From JAAXGX01 sp965221595 (GTDB lineage Bacteria; Acidobacteriota; Vicinamibacteria; Vicinamibacterales; UBA8438), in the NCBI GenBank assembly GCA_965221595.1, contig OZ244900.1, positions 3,348,001-3,412,000 on the forward strand: DNA of 64,000 bases. The letters are read 5' to 3'. The translations under genes were made by a program, and so were the position numbers. The first letter of the stretch is position 1, and each line of letters begins with the position of its first letter. The notes under the pieces are model-generated. The model was not told the DNA's origin and searched no databases. It saw only the letters and a program-made list of their open reading frames with translations. This document shows, piece by piece, positions 9,701-17,082 of the stretch.

Positions 9701-10486
9701 GTAGCGCCGCGCCTTGGCGGCCTGTCGCTTCAGCGCGCCGCGTTGCTTGTCGACCTCGAAGACGATGTCATCGACGCGCGTGAGGTTCTGCTGCGCGGCC
9801 TCGAGTTTGAGCTCCGCGGCGCGCCGGCGGCTCTTGTAGCGGGTCACGCCCGCCGCCTCCTCGAGCAGGCGGCGCCGCTCGAGCGGGCGTGCGCTCAGGA
9901 TCTGGCCGATCGCCCCCTGCTCGATGACCGCGTACGCCTTGACGCCGACGCCGGAGTCCATCAGCAGGTCCTGGATGTCCCGCAGCCGGCAGACCTGCCC
10001 GTCGATGAGATACTCGCTCTCCCCCGAACGGAACAGGCGCCGGCCGACCTCGACGTCGCGCGCGATGCAGGGTGTCTCGTCGAACTCGTCGTCGGACTCG
10101 GACGCCGCTGCCGCGGCGACCTCGGCGCCGGGCTCCCCGCCGTTGCCGTGCGCGGCGCTGCCGCCGTTTGCCGCCCCCTGTCCGTTCCGGCCGTTGCGTC
10201 CCCCGAGCAGCGCCAGCGCCGCGGTCACCTGCGAGAGCTGCAGGCGGACCTCGGCCGTCGCGGTCGGCCGCCGCGCATCGCTGCCGCCGAAGATCACGTC
10301 CTCCATCCGCTCGCCGCGGAGGCTGCGCGCGCTCTGCTCGCCGAGCACCCAGGTGATGGCGTCGATGACGTTGCTCTTGCCGCAGCCGTTGGGGCCGACG
10401 ATGGCCGTGACGCCGGTATCGAAGGCCAGATCGGCCCGCTCGGGAAAGCTCTTGAATCCGGTGATCCGCAGGCGGTTCAAACGCAT
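6719..10486 (-). CDS. smc: Chromosome segregation protein SMC
   Basis: SMC is the ring-forming ATPase that condenses and segregates chromosomes with ScpA and ScpB. The 1255-residue product starts MRLNRLRITGFKSF and carries Walker A GPNGCGKSN (31-39). Two long coiled-coil arms flank a central hinge, and the C-terminal head has the signature LSGGEKALTAMAL and Walker B FCLLDEIDAPLDE. ATG 10486 gives the canonical N-terminus. Between about residues 92 and 140 the N-terminal head carries a low-complexity insert (Asn/Gly, then Ala, then SESDDEFDE) that I do not expect in typical SMCs. A strong hairpin with a T-rich tail lies just upstream (10523-10567). scpA and scpB are not in the window. Confidence 0.97.
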   Translation of the reverse strand: MRLNRLRITGFKSFPERADLAFDTGVTAIVGPNGCGKSNVIDAITWVLGEQSARSLRGERMEDVIFGGSDARRPTATAEVRLQLSQVTAALALLGGRNGRNGQGAANGGSAAHGNGGEPGAEVAAAAASESDDEFDETPCIARDVEVGRRLFRSGESEYLIDGQVCRLRDIQDLLMDSGVGVKAYAVIEQGAIGQILSARPLERRRLLEEAAGVTRYKSRRRAAELKLEAAQQNLTRVDDIVFEVDKQRGALKRQAAKARRYGRLREELRRWEKVSYARKGAVLAQAMEAADRQREDARVRETGATARVASLEAVHEQQRLELAAADRSATAARDAAHAHELTAGRLQQQIEFETQQVAGLTDASARGAAELASLEEQRQPLQAELSAQAAAWRRCDAEREAAAGRLEGAETALAAAQTALEGLDADVEASRNEVFATMNAATVLQHVLKSVPESIDRVDGDIAKLDAEAADVATEATRLAAARETAAALAARVEAALEATRAARAEHAAEHAAVRQTRESRIAAARARENELTSLSARVASLEELVAAREGYNDAARLLLSQPPDTFGHLGSVADHLNVDREHERAVEAGLGELLQCVVVRGARAAQAGMDLAAASGAGRCGFLLADEHGPAEAGSGPAPGLTPFTDLVRVDGPGAAAVRCLLARRWLAPSFEAAAAAARTTRATIVTPEGVVFRGSGVVHGGGRSETRGILRTERELEELRSRREAEEQAVRRLGAEVAELDAAVVRAEAELDGLQADEHAREKELLQARLDLSRCDEEAARVQQRQHVVRTECRKAREEREALTTKQAEARAAVAKLEVDQNAAEERCGVAQRRLFDARESVEALGREANQARVAHAELVERVAGLDADVRRLREAATDLERRAGVRAEDNDRAAAQLDALRASIARTEVQLDAETGQLDVRREEVRAADVSTADLRARIDAQGREVQAAREALDGVHAEVARIEVERARVEAEHATLSATCSDSLQADLEQVRAEVEQWERDGVLAGAVERAALLDDEGDAAGTPAVAEDAEDGCPASPTAEDVIAELRAKIDRLGPVNLMAIDQFDELEQRHDFLTAQRKDLLDSIESTGSAIERIDATTRARFREAFTAVNGHLQTTFSTLFGGGRAGLVLLDEDDVLESGIDIVAQPPGKRLQSIQLLSGGEKALTAMALMFAVFKYKPSPFCLLDEIDAPLDEVNVGRFVEMLRGMEDCTQFVVVTHNRKTMEIADRLYGITMEEPGVSKLISVRLN

Positions 10487-10786
10487 GGTGCGCTGTTCGT
10501 TGCCGTGCCCGGTACACAACAAAGCCGCTCGGACAGGTCGCCTGACTCCTCTACCTGTCGAGCGGCTGGGAACGCTCTGACTCGGTTCCGGTCGTGTCTA
10601 CGCTCCGAACGTCGCATGCACCGAGGCCGTGCCACGGCGTCGCATCGAAAGACGTTGGGAGTTTAGCAAGGCCGCGTCCGCGCGGCAACTCCTGCGGGGT
10701 CGGCGCCACGCCAGGCGACGCTCAGCGGGAGGCGTGTGCGCCGCCAACGAGGCGGACTTCGCGAGGCGTGCAGACCGCGCGCCGTC
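10487..10786. other. 300 bp intergenic region between smc and the S41 protease gene
   Basis: I see no gene here. It contains the hairpin at 10523-10567. The rest, 10570-10786, has no clear ORF, tRNA signature (no GGTTC-R-A T-loop) or repeat copy. Both flanking genes are on the minus strand. Confidence 0.6.
10523..10567 (-). terminator. Strong stem-loop with T-rich tail upstream of smc
   Basis: Read on the minus strand, AGCCGCTCGACAGGT (10567-10553) pairs with ACCTGTCCGAGCGGCT (10538-10523), with one bulged C, around a 14-nt loop. TTTGTTGTG follows. It lies after the S41 protease gene and 36 bp before the smc ATG. It could terminate the upstream unit or attenuate transcription into smc. Confidence 0.6.
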
Positions 10787-12409
10787 CTATTGAAGCTCCG
10801 CCACCGCCGTGGGCTGGCCGGCGCCGCGGAGCAGCCGCTCGGCTTCGTCGAAAAGCCCGGTGGCACGCCGGATCTGGGGATCCACGTAGAACAGGTTACG
10901 CCGGGCCTCCTCGACGCCGAACAGCGCTTCGTCGACCTGGTAGCGGATCATGGCGGTGATGAAGTCGACGTCGGCCGCGAACTGGCCATCGTCCACCGTC
11001 AGGCCCCGGCTCCGCACGTGCGCCTTGAACTCCTGGAGCAGCGCGTCGTCGATGGCAAAGCCTCGCGCAACCACCCGGCGGCCGCGACCCACGACGGCAA
11101 CCCGCTCGTCACCGGCCGCCGAGAACCGCTCGGCGAAGCTCGCGAACTCCTGCCGCGCAGCCAGCAGGCGGCCGAACCGGGAGGGATCGAAGCCTTCGAT
11201 CGGACCGGAGACATGGTGATCCGGCTCGATCCCACCCCCGCTGTAGACGACCCGCCCACCGGAGGTGTACTTGCGCTCGCCCGGGGTGTGTGCGCGGGGG
11301 CTCTGCTCGCGCATCGAGTACGTGAGGTACTCGTCGAACGTGCCATCCCAGGGGCGCTGAATCATGCGCCCGCTCGGCGTGTAGTACCGCGCCGTCGTCA
11401 GCGCGAGGCCCGCCCCGTGGCTGACACGGTAGATCGACTGCACCAACGCCTTGCCGAACGTCGTCTCGCCGACGATGAGGCCGCGGTCGTGATCCTGCAC
11501 CGCGCCGGCGACGATCTCGGAGGCGCTGGCGCTGTTGCGGTTGACAATGACGACCAGCGGGATGTCCGTGAACTCGCCCTCGCGCGTGGCGTGATAGTCC
11601 TGGTCGGAATTGTCGACGCGGCCGCGTGTGTAGACGATGAGATCGCCGCGCGGCAGGAACTGGTTGGATACCTTGATGGCCTGATCCAGCGGCCCGCCGG
11701 GGTTGTTGCGCAGATCGAGGACGAGCTGCTCCATGCCCGCGTCCCGCAGGCGGTCTAGGGCGGCGTTGAGGTCGCGGTCGCTGGCCTCGGAGAAGTCACC
11801 GAGCTTCACATACCCCGTTCGATCGTCGACGAGGAACGCGGCCTCGACGGTGGCAATCGTGATCTCATCACGCTCGACGTTCATCTCGATCAGCTCGTCG
11901 TAGCCGGTCCGCCGGATCGAGATGTCGACCGCCGTGCCCTTGGGACCGCGCAGCAGGCGCACCGCGTCGTCGCTGCTCATGTCCTTCGCGTTCTGCCCTG
12001 AGATTCTGGCGATGACATCGCCCCGCCGGATCCCGCTGCGGTAGGCCGGCGAGCCTTCGAAGAGGCTCATCACCGTGATGTCGCCGTCGATTACATTGAT
12101 CGAGATGCCCAGCCCGTAGTAGCGACCCTCCTGGCGCTCGCGGAGCTGCGAGTAGGAGCGGGGATCCATGAAGTTGGAGTGCGGATCGAGCGTCTGGAGC
12201 ATGCCGCCGATAGCCCGGTAGATCAGGCGCTCGGTGTCGACCTCCTGCACATAGTGGGTCTCGATGGCGGCCAGGGCTTCGGCAAACCGGTCGTAGTGCC
12301 GTGGCAGATCCTCCTGGGTCGCGAGGACCTGGCCTCCGAACAAGCCGCCGAGCAGCGCCGACAGTACGACCGCACCTGCACCGAGCGCGAGTGGCGATAG
12401 AGGACGCAT
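10787..12409 (-). CDS. ctp: S41 family C-terminal processing peptidase
   Basis: This 540-residue protein resembles carboxy-terminal processing proteases. A hydrophobic N-terminal signal or anchor (about 1-30) directs it to the periplasm. A helical region with ETHYVQEVD and LDPHSNFMDP follows, then a PDZ domain (GLGISINVIDGDITVMSLFEGSPA) and the peptidase core. The catalytic Ser lies in NSASASEIVAGAVQD and the catalytic Lys in GETTFGKALVQ. The Ser-Lys dyad is known for the family. ATG 12409 was chosen because it starts the signal segment. An open frame continues upstream into repeat copy B and should not be counted as protein. Possible substrates include periplasmic or lipoprotein C-termini, not identifiable here. 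Confidence 0.9.
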   Translation of the reverse strand: MRPLSPLALGAGAVVLSALLGGLFGGQVLATQEDLPRHYDRFAEALAAIETHYVQEVDTERLIYRAIGGMLQTLDPHSNFMDPRSYSQLRERQEGRYYGLGISINVIDGDITVMSLFEGSPAYRSGIRRGDVIARISGQNAKDMSSDDAVRLLRGPKGTAVDISIRRTGYDELIEMNVERDEITIATVEAAFLVDDRTGYVKLGDFSEASDRDLNAALDRLRDAGMEQLVLDLRNNPGGPLDQAIKVSNQFLPRGDLIVYTRGRVDNSDQDYHATREGEFTDIPLVVIVNRNSASASEIVAGAVQDHDRGLIVGETTFGKALVQSIYRVSHGAGLALTTARYYTPSGRMIQRPWDGTFDEYLTYSMREQSPRAHTPGERKYTSGGRVVYSGGGIEPDHHVSGPIEGFDPSRFGRLLAARQEFASFAERFSAAGDERVAVVGRGRRVVARGFAIDDALLQEFKAHVRSRGLTVDDGQFAADVDFITAMIRYQVDEALFGVEEARRNLFYVDPQIRRATGLFDEAERLLRGAGQPTAVAELQ

Positions 12410-12479
12410 GATAGACCTGATGCTATCAGACAAGCCCCTGTCCAGCAACGACTTCGAGACTTCCGCCGAGCGCTCCCGG

Positions 12480-12656
12480 CTGGACTGCCCGTGGCGCAAC
12501 CCGCGTCGCACCGAAACGGATGAGGTGCCCGGCTGACCAGGTGCGACGCGGGAGCATAACGGCCATAGTCGACTCCGCTGCAGAACGGTCCAGCGCCGTC
12601 CTCCACGGGGTGCATCGCCCGTCGAATGCAGCGGGGCCCTTGCCACGGGCTGTTGA
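12480..12656 (-). repeat. Dispersed intergenic element, copy B
   Basis: This is a well-preserved copy in the orientation opposite to D and E. Terminal repeats read CTGGACTGCCCGTGG at one end and CTTGCCACGGGCTGTTGAC at the other. Internally CCCGCGTCGCACC (12500-12512) and GGTGCGACGCGGG (12540-12552) are perfect 13-bp inverted arms. The right end contributes TTGACC, the -35 box of the tatA promoter. Confidence 0.88.
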
Positions 12657-12681
12657 CCCCGGAGCCGGGTGTTCCTATAAT
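12653..12681 (+). promoter_or_regulatory. Near-consensus sigma-70 promoter for tatA
   Basis: TTGACC (12653-12658) and TATAAT (12676-12681) are exactly 17 bp apart, a 5/6 and 6/6 match to the E. coli-type consensus. The TATAAT stands out in this GC-rich sequence. The -35 box overlaps the terminal repeat of copy B. The tatA start codon is 44 bp downstream, with an AAGGAG Shine-Dalgarno between. Confidence 0.8.
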
Positions 12682-12724
12682 TTTTGCGGGGATTCTTCGC
12701 CCCGAGCAAGCAAGGAGCAGCAGC

Positions 12725-13033
12725 ATGTTCGGCTCAATCGGGATGCCCGAGCTGATAATCATCTTCGTCATCGCGCTGATCGTCTTCGGTCCGCGCAAGC
12801 TGCCCGAGCTCGGCCGGTCCCTGGGCCGCAGCCTGACGGAGTTCAAGCGCGCGTCCAACGATCTGCGGAATACGCTGGAGGAGGAGATCCGCGTCGAGGA
12901 GACGCGGCCGCCGGAGCCGCAAGAGCCCACGGCGGCCAATCCGGCGCAGGTCCCCGAGGGCGCACAGGTTCCGGAGAGCACTCCGGTGCCTGCAAGCGCG
13001 CAAGTCCCCGAGAGCGGGAATACCGGCACGTAG
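12725..13033 (+). CDS. tatA: Sec-independent translocase subunit TatA/TatB
   Basis: TatA-type proteins form the pore of the twin-arginine pathway, which exports folded proteins. The 102-residue product has the short N-terminal membrane helix (MPELIIIFVIALIVFGP), the FGPRKLPELGRSLGRSL amphipathic helix and a polar tail. The tail carries an imperfect Val-Pro-Glu repeat (AQVPEGAQVPES, AQVPES). Length and tail do not cleanly separate TatA from TatB; no second copy is in the window, so this protein may do both jobs. AAGGAG sits 7 nt before the ATG. tatC follows 66 bp later in the same direction. Confidence 0.92.
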   Translation: MFGSIGMPELIIIFVIALIVFGPRKLPELGRSLGRSLTEFKRASNDLRNTLEEEIRVEETRPPEPQEPTAANPAQVPEGAQVPESTPVPASAQVPESGNTGT

Positions 13034-13099
13034 AGCCGGTGAGGTCGCCTCCCGGCGTCAGGGCCGGGACGTCGCCGCGGAGGCGCCGCGGTATTCTCC

Positions 13100-13900
13100 A
13101 TGACGCTGGTTCCGGTCCCCGATCCCGCCGCTGACGACGAGCCGCTCGACGACGACGCCGAGGAACTCGATGAAACCGGCGGCCGGATGTCGTTCCTGGA
13201 GCACCTCGACGAGCTCCGGAAGCGGTTGCTGATCGCCGTCGGCGCGCTCCTCGTGGGCTTCCTGGTCGCGTTCGCCTTCATCTCCTACATCTTCGAGTTC
13301 ATCATGCGGCCGCTCCAGGAGATACTGCCGGACGGCGGCCGCCTGGTGTACACCGAGCCGACCGAGGCGTTCTTCCTGTACATCAAGATCGCCGCGCTGG
13401 CCGGCCTCGTGCTGGCCATCCCGGTCATCCTCCATCAGATGTGGCGGTTCGTCGCGCCAGGCCTCTACGCCCGCGAGAAGAAGTTCGCCATCCCGTTCGT
13501 CTTCTTCGCGTCGGTCTTCTTCGTCGGTGGCGCCCTGTTCTCGCACTACATGCTGTTCCCGTGGGCCTGGACGTTCCTGGCGGGTTTCACGACGGACTAC
13601 ATGGAGTTCTTCCCTCGCATCCAGCCCGCGTTTTCGCTGTACGTCAAGCTCCTGCTCGCCTGCGGCGTCGTCTTCCAGATGCCGACGGCCGTCTTCTTCC
13701 TCGCCAGGGTCGGCGCGGTGACGCCCGGCTTTCTGATCCGCAACACCAAGTACGCGATTCTCCTCATCTTCATTCTTGCGGCGGTGCTCACACCGACGGG
13801 CGACCCGGTCGTGTTGACCCTGATGGCTGCACCCATGGTCGCACTCTACGGGTTCAGCATCGTGATTGCCTGGGCCGTCCGCCGGCGGGAGGATGTCTGA
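13100..13900 (+). CDS. tatC: Sec-independent translocase subunit TatC
   Basis: TatC is the six-helix receptor that reads twin-arginine signal peptides. The 266-residue product begins with an acidic segment (PAADDEPLDDDAEELDE) before the conserved MSFLEHLDELRKRL start of the family. Family landmarks include the periplasmic segment with PTEAFFLYIKIA, the RFVAPGLYAREKK cytoplasmic loop and the late ILAAVLTPTGDP motif. ATG 13100 gives a longer acidic N-terminus; an in-frame ATG at the MSFLEHL motif is an alternative. The TGA overlaps the ATG of the following OmpA-family gene (TGATG), suggesting coupled translation. Confidence 0.95.
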   Translation: MTLVPVPDPAADDEPLDDDAEELDETGGRMSFLEHLDELRKRLLIAVGALLVGFLVAFAFISYIFEFIMRPLQEILPDGGRLVYTEPTEAFFLYIKIAALAGLVLAIPVILHQMWRFVAPGLYAREKKFAIPFVFFASVFFVGGALFSHYMLFPWAWTFLAGFTTDYMEFFPRIQPAFSLYVKLLLACGVVFQMPTAVFFLARVGAVTPGFLIRNTKYAILLIFILAAVLTPTGDPVVLTLMAAPMVALYGFSIVIAWAVRRREDV

Positions 13901-15615
13901 TGGCTACGCACGCCTGGATGGCCACGCGCTGGCCGCCGACGAAGAGCGCAATGCTGCAGCACCTCTTCGTGGCCGGGATCAGCGCCTGGCTGATCGCCTT
14001 GCCGGCCGCACCGGCGGCCGCCCAGGGCGAGGACGCCACCCGGCCCGGCGGGTCTACGTTCATCGGCGACACGGGCCTGTGGTTCGTGCCGACCGCGGAG
14101 ATTCTCGCCGGCGGCGCGGTCGCTGTCAGCGGTCACCTCGCCAACTTCAACCGGGAACAGGGCTTCAGCAGCATCCAGCACGTGGCCGGCACGTTCGCGG
14201 CCGGGGTGGGTGGCCGGGTGGAAGTGTTCGGCTCGGTGCGCTTCCTCACGCGGATCGATCGCGACGTTCAGCCGCTCTTCGGGACGGGTCTCTCCCTGTC
14301 GGCGACGCGGCGCTTCGGGGGCGTCCTCGACGAGTATCCGCTGGTCCGCCAGGCATTCACCGGCAACCAGTTCGGCGACGTGATCGTGGGTGTGAAGATC
14401 AACCTGTTGTCGGAAGAGCGCCAGGCACCGGCGGCCCTCGCAGTGCGTGCCTTCGTCGACCTGCCCACGGGCGACGAGCTGACCGGCACGACGAGCGGCG
14501 GGGTCGACGGGGAGGTCGATCTCGTTGTCAGCAAGGCGGCCGGCAACGTCGAGATCGCCGGCTTCGGCGGCTTTGCCTTCCGCTCGGATCCCGACGGCTT
14601 CGACATCTCCAACAGCATCGCGTGGGGTTTCGGCGTCGGAGCTCCGGTGCGCGGTCCGGTCCAGCTGTTTGGTGAAGTCGGCGGCCGCGCCCACTTGACC
14701 AACCTGGTGGTGCTGAGCGAGCCCCTGACAGGGGAGGATGGCAGCACGTCGCTGCTGCTGACGGAGCTCCGCAGCCCGTTCGACGTCACGGTGGGCCTGC
14801 GCTGGAACGGCCCCGGCGGATTCTCCATCGGTGGCGGGCTCAACTGGGCGACGCGGCACGCCGACCGCTCGGCGATCGGTCAGGTAGCGGACCTGCAGGA
14901 TCGCCTCGGTCTGCTCGTGCGCGTCGGGTATCACCCGGGGGTGCGGGCGTACCTGCCACCGTCGCTGCCGCCGCCGGCGGCGAACCGGCCGCCCTCCGTC
15001 GCGGTCCGTTGCAACCCGTGCGAGCTCGGGTTCGGCGGGGAGAGCATACTGCGCGCCGACGCCTCGGATCCGGACGGCGACGCGCTCGATTACCGTTGGA
15101 GCACGCCGGCCGGCGAACTGCTCGAGCCGCAGAACCAACCGACGCAGCGCTGGCGGGCGCCCGCGCAGGACGGTCCGGTCCCGGTGACCGTGACGGTCAC
15201 CGATGGCCGCGGCGGGTCCGCGTCGGATACCGCCACGATCCGGGTCGACGCGCCGGCGCCGCCGCCGCGCGAGTTCGTCTTCGAGGACGTGCACTTCGAC
15301 TTCGATCGCTACACCCTGCGGGCGGGCGCTGCACGCGTGCTCGACGAGGTCGTTGCTGCCATGGCGGAGCAAGTCGACCTGCGCATCGAAATCGAAGGCC
15401 ACACGTGCAACATCGGCACGGCCGAGTACAACCTGGCGCTCGGCGAACGGCGGGCCAGCGCGGTGCGCGACTACCTGACCGGCCAGGGCGTGAGCAGGGA
15501 CCGCCTGCAGACCGTCAGCTTCGGCGAGGAGCGGCCCTACCACGACAACGCCCGCGAGGAAACGCGCCGGCTGAACCGCCGCGCCGCGCTGATCGTGCGC
15601 CTGCAGGAGGGTTGA
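13900..15615 (+). CDS. OmpA-family outer-membrane protein with internal Ig/PKD-like domain
   Basis: The 571-residue protein has an N-terminal export signal (hydrophobic at about 22-42, ending AAAQ). A long region rich in alternating strands (about 45-340) resembles an outer-membrane beta-barrel. A Pro-rich linker (LPPSLPPPAANRPPS) leads to an Ig/PKD-like domain with ADASDPDGDALDYRWSTPAG and TVTVTDGRGGSASDTATI. The C-terminal OmpA domain (FVFEDVHFDFDRYTL...IEIEGHTC...LGERRASAVRDYL...NRRAALIV) binds peptidoglycan in characterised members. It is translationally coupled to tatC. Whether it is a porin or a structural tether cannot be told from sequence. Confidence 0.85.
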   Translation: MATHAWMATRWPPTKSAMLQHLFVAGISAWLIALPAAPAAAQGEDATRPGGSTFIGDTGLWFVPTAEILAGGAVAVSGHLANFNREQGFSSIQHVAGTFAAGVGGRVEVFGSVRFLTRIDRDVQPLFGTGLSLSATRRFGGVLDEYPLVRQAFTGNQFGDVIVGVKINLLSEERQAPAALAVRAFVDLPTGDELTGTTSGGVDGEVDLVVSKAAGNVEIAGFGGFAFRSDPDGFDISNSIAWGFGVGAPVRGPVQLFGEVGGRAHLTNLVVLSEPLTGEDGSTSLLLTELRSPFDVTVGLRWNGPGGFSIGGGLNWATRHADRSAIGQVADLQDRLGLLVRVGYHPGVRAYLPPSLPPPAANRPPSVAVRCNPCELGFGGESILRADASDPDGDALDYRWSTPAGELLEPQNQPTQRWRAPAQDGPVPVTVTVTDGRGGSASDTATIRVDAPAPPPREFVFEDVHFDFDRYTLRAGAARVLDEVVAAMAEQVDLRIEIEGHTCNIGTAEYNLALGERRASAVRDYLTGQGVSRDRLQTVSFGEERPYHDNAREETRRLNRRAALIVRLQEG

Positions 15616-15630
15616 ACGCCCCCCTTCCCG

Positions 15631-17082
15631 CTAGTAGGCTTTCGCGAAGTAGACGTCGCTGCGGCCCGGTTTGCCGCACCGAATGCAGCCTCCGGATGCG
15701 GGCGGCGGATCGAGCGGAATGTTGCGGATGGTCGTCTGCATGTCCGCCTTGATGCCGGCCTCGCATTCCTCGCCGCCGCACCAGGGCGCAACGACGAATC
15801 CGGGGCGGCCCTGCAGCGCCTCCTCGAACGCGTCCCGGGTGGTGACGTGGCACGTATGGTCGTCGCGGAAACTCAGCGCGCGATCCAGCAGCGCCTGCTG
15901 CAACTCATCGAGCAGCGCCGACAGGCGGGCCGCCAGCTCGTCCATGGAGACCGGGAGCTTGTCGCGCGTATCCCGGCGCACGACGAGCACCTGTGACTTC
16001 GCGATGTCCCGCGGCCCGATTTCGACCCGTAGCGGAACTCCTCGCAGCTCCCACTCGGCGTACTTCCACCCCGGTGTGTACTCCTCCCGGTCATCGAGCA
16101 TGACCCGTACGCCGGCAGCGGTCAGCGCGGCAGCGGTCTCGCGCGCCCGGGGCAGGACGGTCTCCTGCCAGTTGCCCCGTGGTATCGGCACGATCACGAC
16201 CTGATACGGCGCGATGTGCGGTGGCAGGATGAGGCCGCTGTCGTCCCCGTGGGTCATGATCACGCCGCCGATCAGGCGCGTGGTCATACCCCAGGACGTC
16301 TGCCAGGCGTACTGCAGCGACTTGTCCCGCGCCTGGAACTTGATGTCGAACACCTTCGAGAAGTTCTGCCCGAGCATGTGTGACGTGCCGGCCTGCAGTG
16401 CCCGGCCGTCGCCCATCAGCGCCTCGATCGAGTAGGTCACCTCGGCACCTGCGAACTTCTCGCTCTCGGTCTTGCGCCCGGCGTGAACCGGCATCGCCAG
16501 CTCGCGCTCGGCGAAGTCCTTGTATACACCGAGCATTCGCAGTGCCTCGGCCTGGGCCTCCTCACGCGTTTCGTGCGCCGTGTGCCCTTCCTGCCACAGG
16601 AACTCGGTGGTCCGCAGGAACAGCCGCGTCACCTTCTCCCAGCGCACGACGTTGGCCCACTGATTGATGAGCAGCGGCAGATCGCGCCAGGACTGGATCC
16701 ACTTGGCGTACATCGTGCCGATGATGGCCTCGGACGTCGGCCGCACGACGAGGCGCTCCTCGAGCTCCTCATCTCCGCCATGGGTGACCCAGGCCACCTG
16801 CGGCGCAAACCCCTCGACGTGCGCGGCCTCCTTGCGCAGCAGGCTTTCGGGGATGAACAGCGGAAAGTACGCATTGACGTGGCCGGTGGCCTTGAAGCGG
16901 GCGTCCAGGGAGGCCTGCATCAGCTCCCAGATGGCATAACCGTAGGGGCGAATGACCATGCTGCCCTTGACCGGCGAATAGTCGGCGAGCTCGGCCCGGC
17001 GCACGACATCGGTGTACCAGCGCGAGAAGTCCTCCGAGCGTGGTGTGATCTCAGTTACGAACTTGTCCTGCTTCGCCGGCAT
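15631..17082 (-). CDS. proS: Prolyl-tRNA synthetase, archaeal/eukaryotic-like short type
   Basis: The enzyme charges tRNA-Pro. At 483 residues it is the short type without the bacterial insertion editing domain. It starts with DKFVTEITPRSEDFSRWYTDVV and carries class II motifs (motif 2 around FLRTTEFLWQEGHTAH) plus an anticodon-binding domain. The C-terminal zinc module has a CGGEECE...CIRCGKPG cysteine set and ends VYFAKAY, typical of this type. Its start lies inside the last 32 bp of nadB, so it is probably translated by coupling. The OmpA-family gene converges on it with 15 bp between stop codons. This type occurs in scattered bacterial lineages and in Archaea. Confidence 0.95.
   Translation of the reverse strand: MPAKQDKFVTEITPRSEDFSRWYTDVVRRAELADYSPVKGSMVIRPYGYAIWELMQASLDARFKATGHVNAYFPLFIPESLLRKEAAHVEGFAPQVAWVTHGGDEELEERLVVRPTSEAIIGTMYAKWIQSWRDLPLLINQWANVVRWEKVTRLFLRTTEFLWQEGHTAHETREEAQAEALRMLGVYKDFAERELAMPVHAGRKTESEKFAGAEVTYSIEALMGDGRALQAGTSHMLGQNFSKVFDIKFQARDKSLQYAWQTSWGMTTRLIGGVIMTHGDDSGLILPPHIAPYQVVIVPIPRGNWQETVLPRARETAAALTAAGVRVMLDDREEYTPGWKYAEWELRGVPLRVEIGPRDIAKSQVLVVRRDTRDKLPVSMDELAARLSALLDELQQALLDRALSFRDDHTCHVTTRDAFEEALQGRPGFVVAPWCGGEECEAGIKADMQTTIRNIPLDPPPASGGCIRCGKPGRSDVYFAKAY

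Larger units (their letters stand above)
12410..12724. other. 315 bp divergent region between ctp and tatA
   Basis: Repeat copy B (12480-12656) fills most of this interval. The tatA promoter (12653-12681) follows on the plus strand. On the minus strand CAGCAA/ATGCTA (12443-12448 and 12420-12425, 17 bp apart) reads TTGCTG-N17-TAGCAT, a weak ctp promoter candidate. It would leave almost no 5' leader, so I do not list it separately. Confidence 0.55.

Noticed and set aside
10530..10560. Cobalamin-riboswitch-like 3' motif (AGTCAGGCGACCTG) upstream of smc
   Set aside because: The 3' motif resembles the conserved end of B12 riboswitches, but the B12 box (GCCACTG) and the upstream GGGAA...GGTG elements are absent, and smc is not a B12-regulated gene. 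It is better explained as the loop of the terminator-like hairpin.
10500..10567. tRNA-Ser/Leu-like 5' half (CTGTCCGAGCGGC) on the minus strand
   Set aside because: No anticodon arm, T-loop GGTTC-R-A or acceptor pairing follows. The resemblance is limited to the D-arm-like stretch.
12410..12709. Upstream extension of the S41 protease by about 100 codons
   Set aside because: The extension reads through repeat copy B and past the tatA promoter. The signal peptide at ATG 12409 marks the true start.
12961..13020. Short tandem repeat in tatA (Val-Pro-Glu units) as a possible repeat locus
   Set aside because: Only about three imperfect units are present, and they are in frame within a polar tail. 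This is ordinary low-complexity protein sequence.
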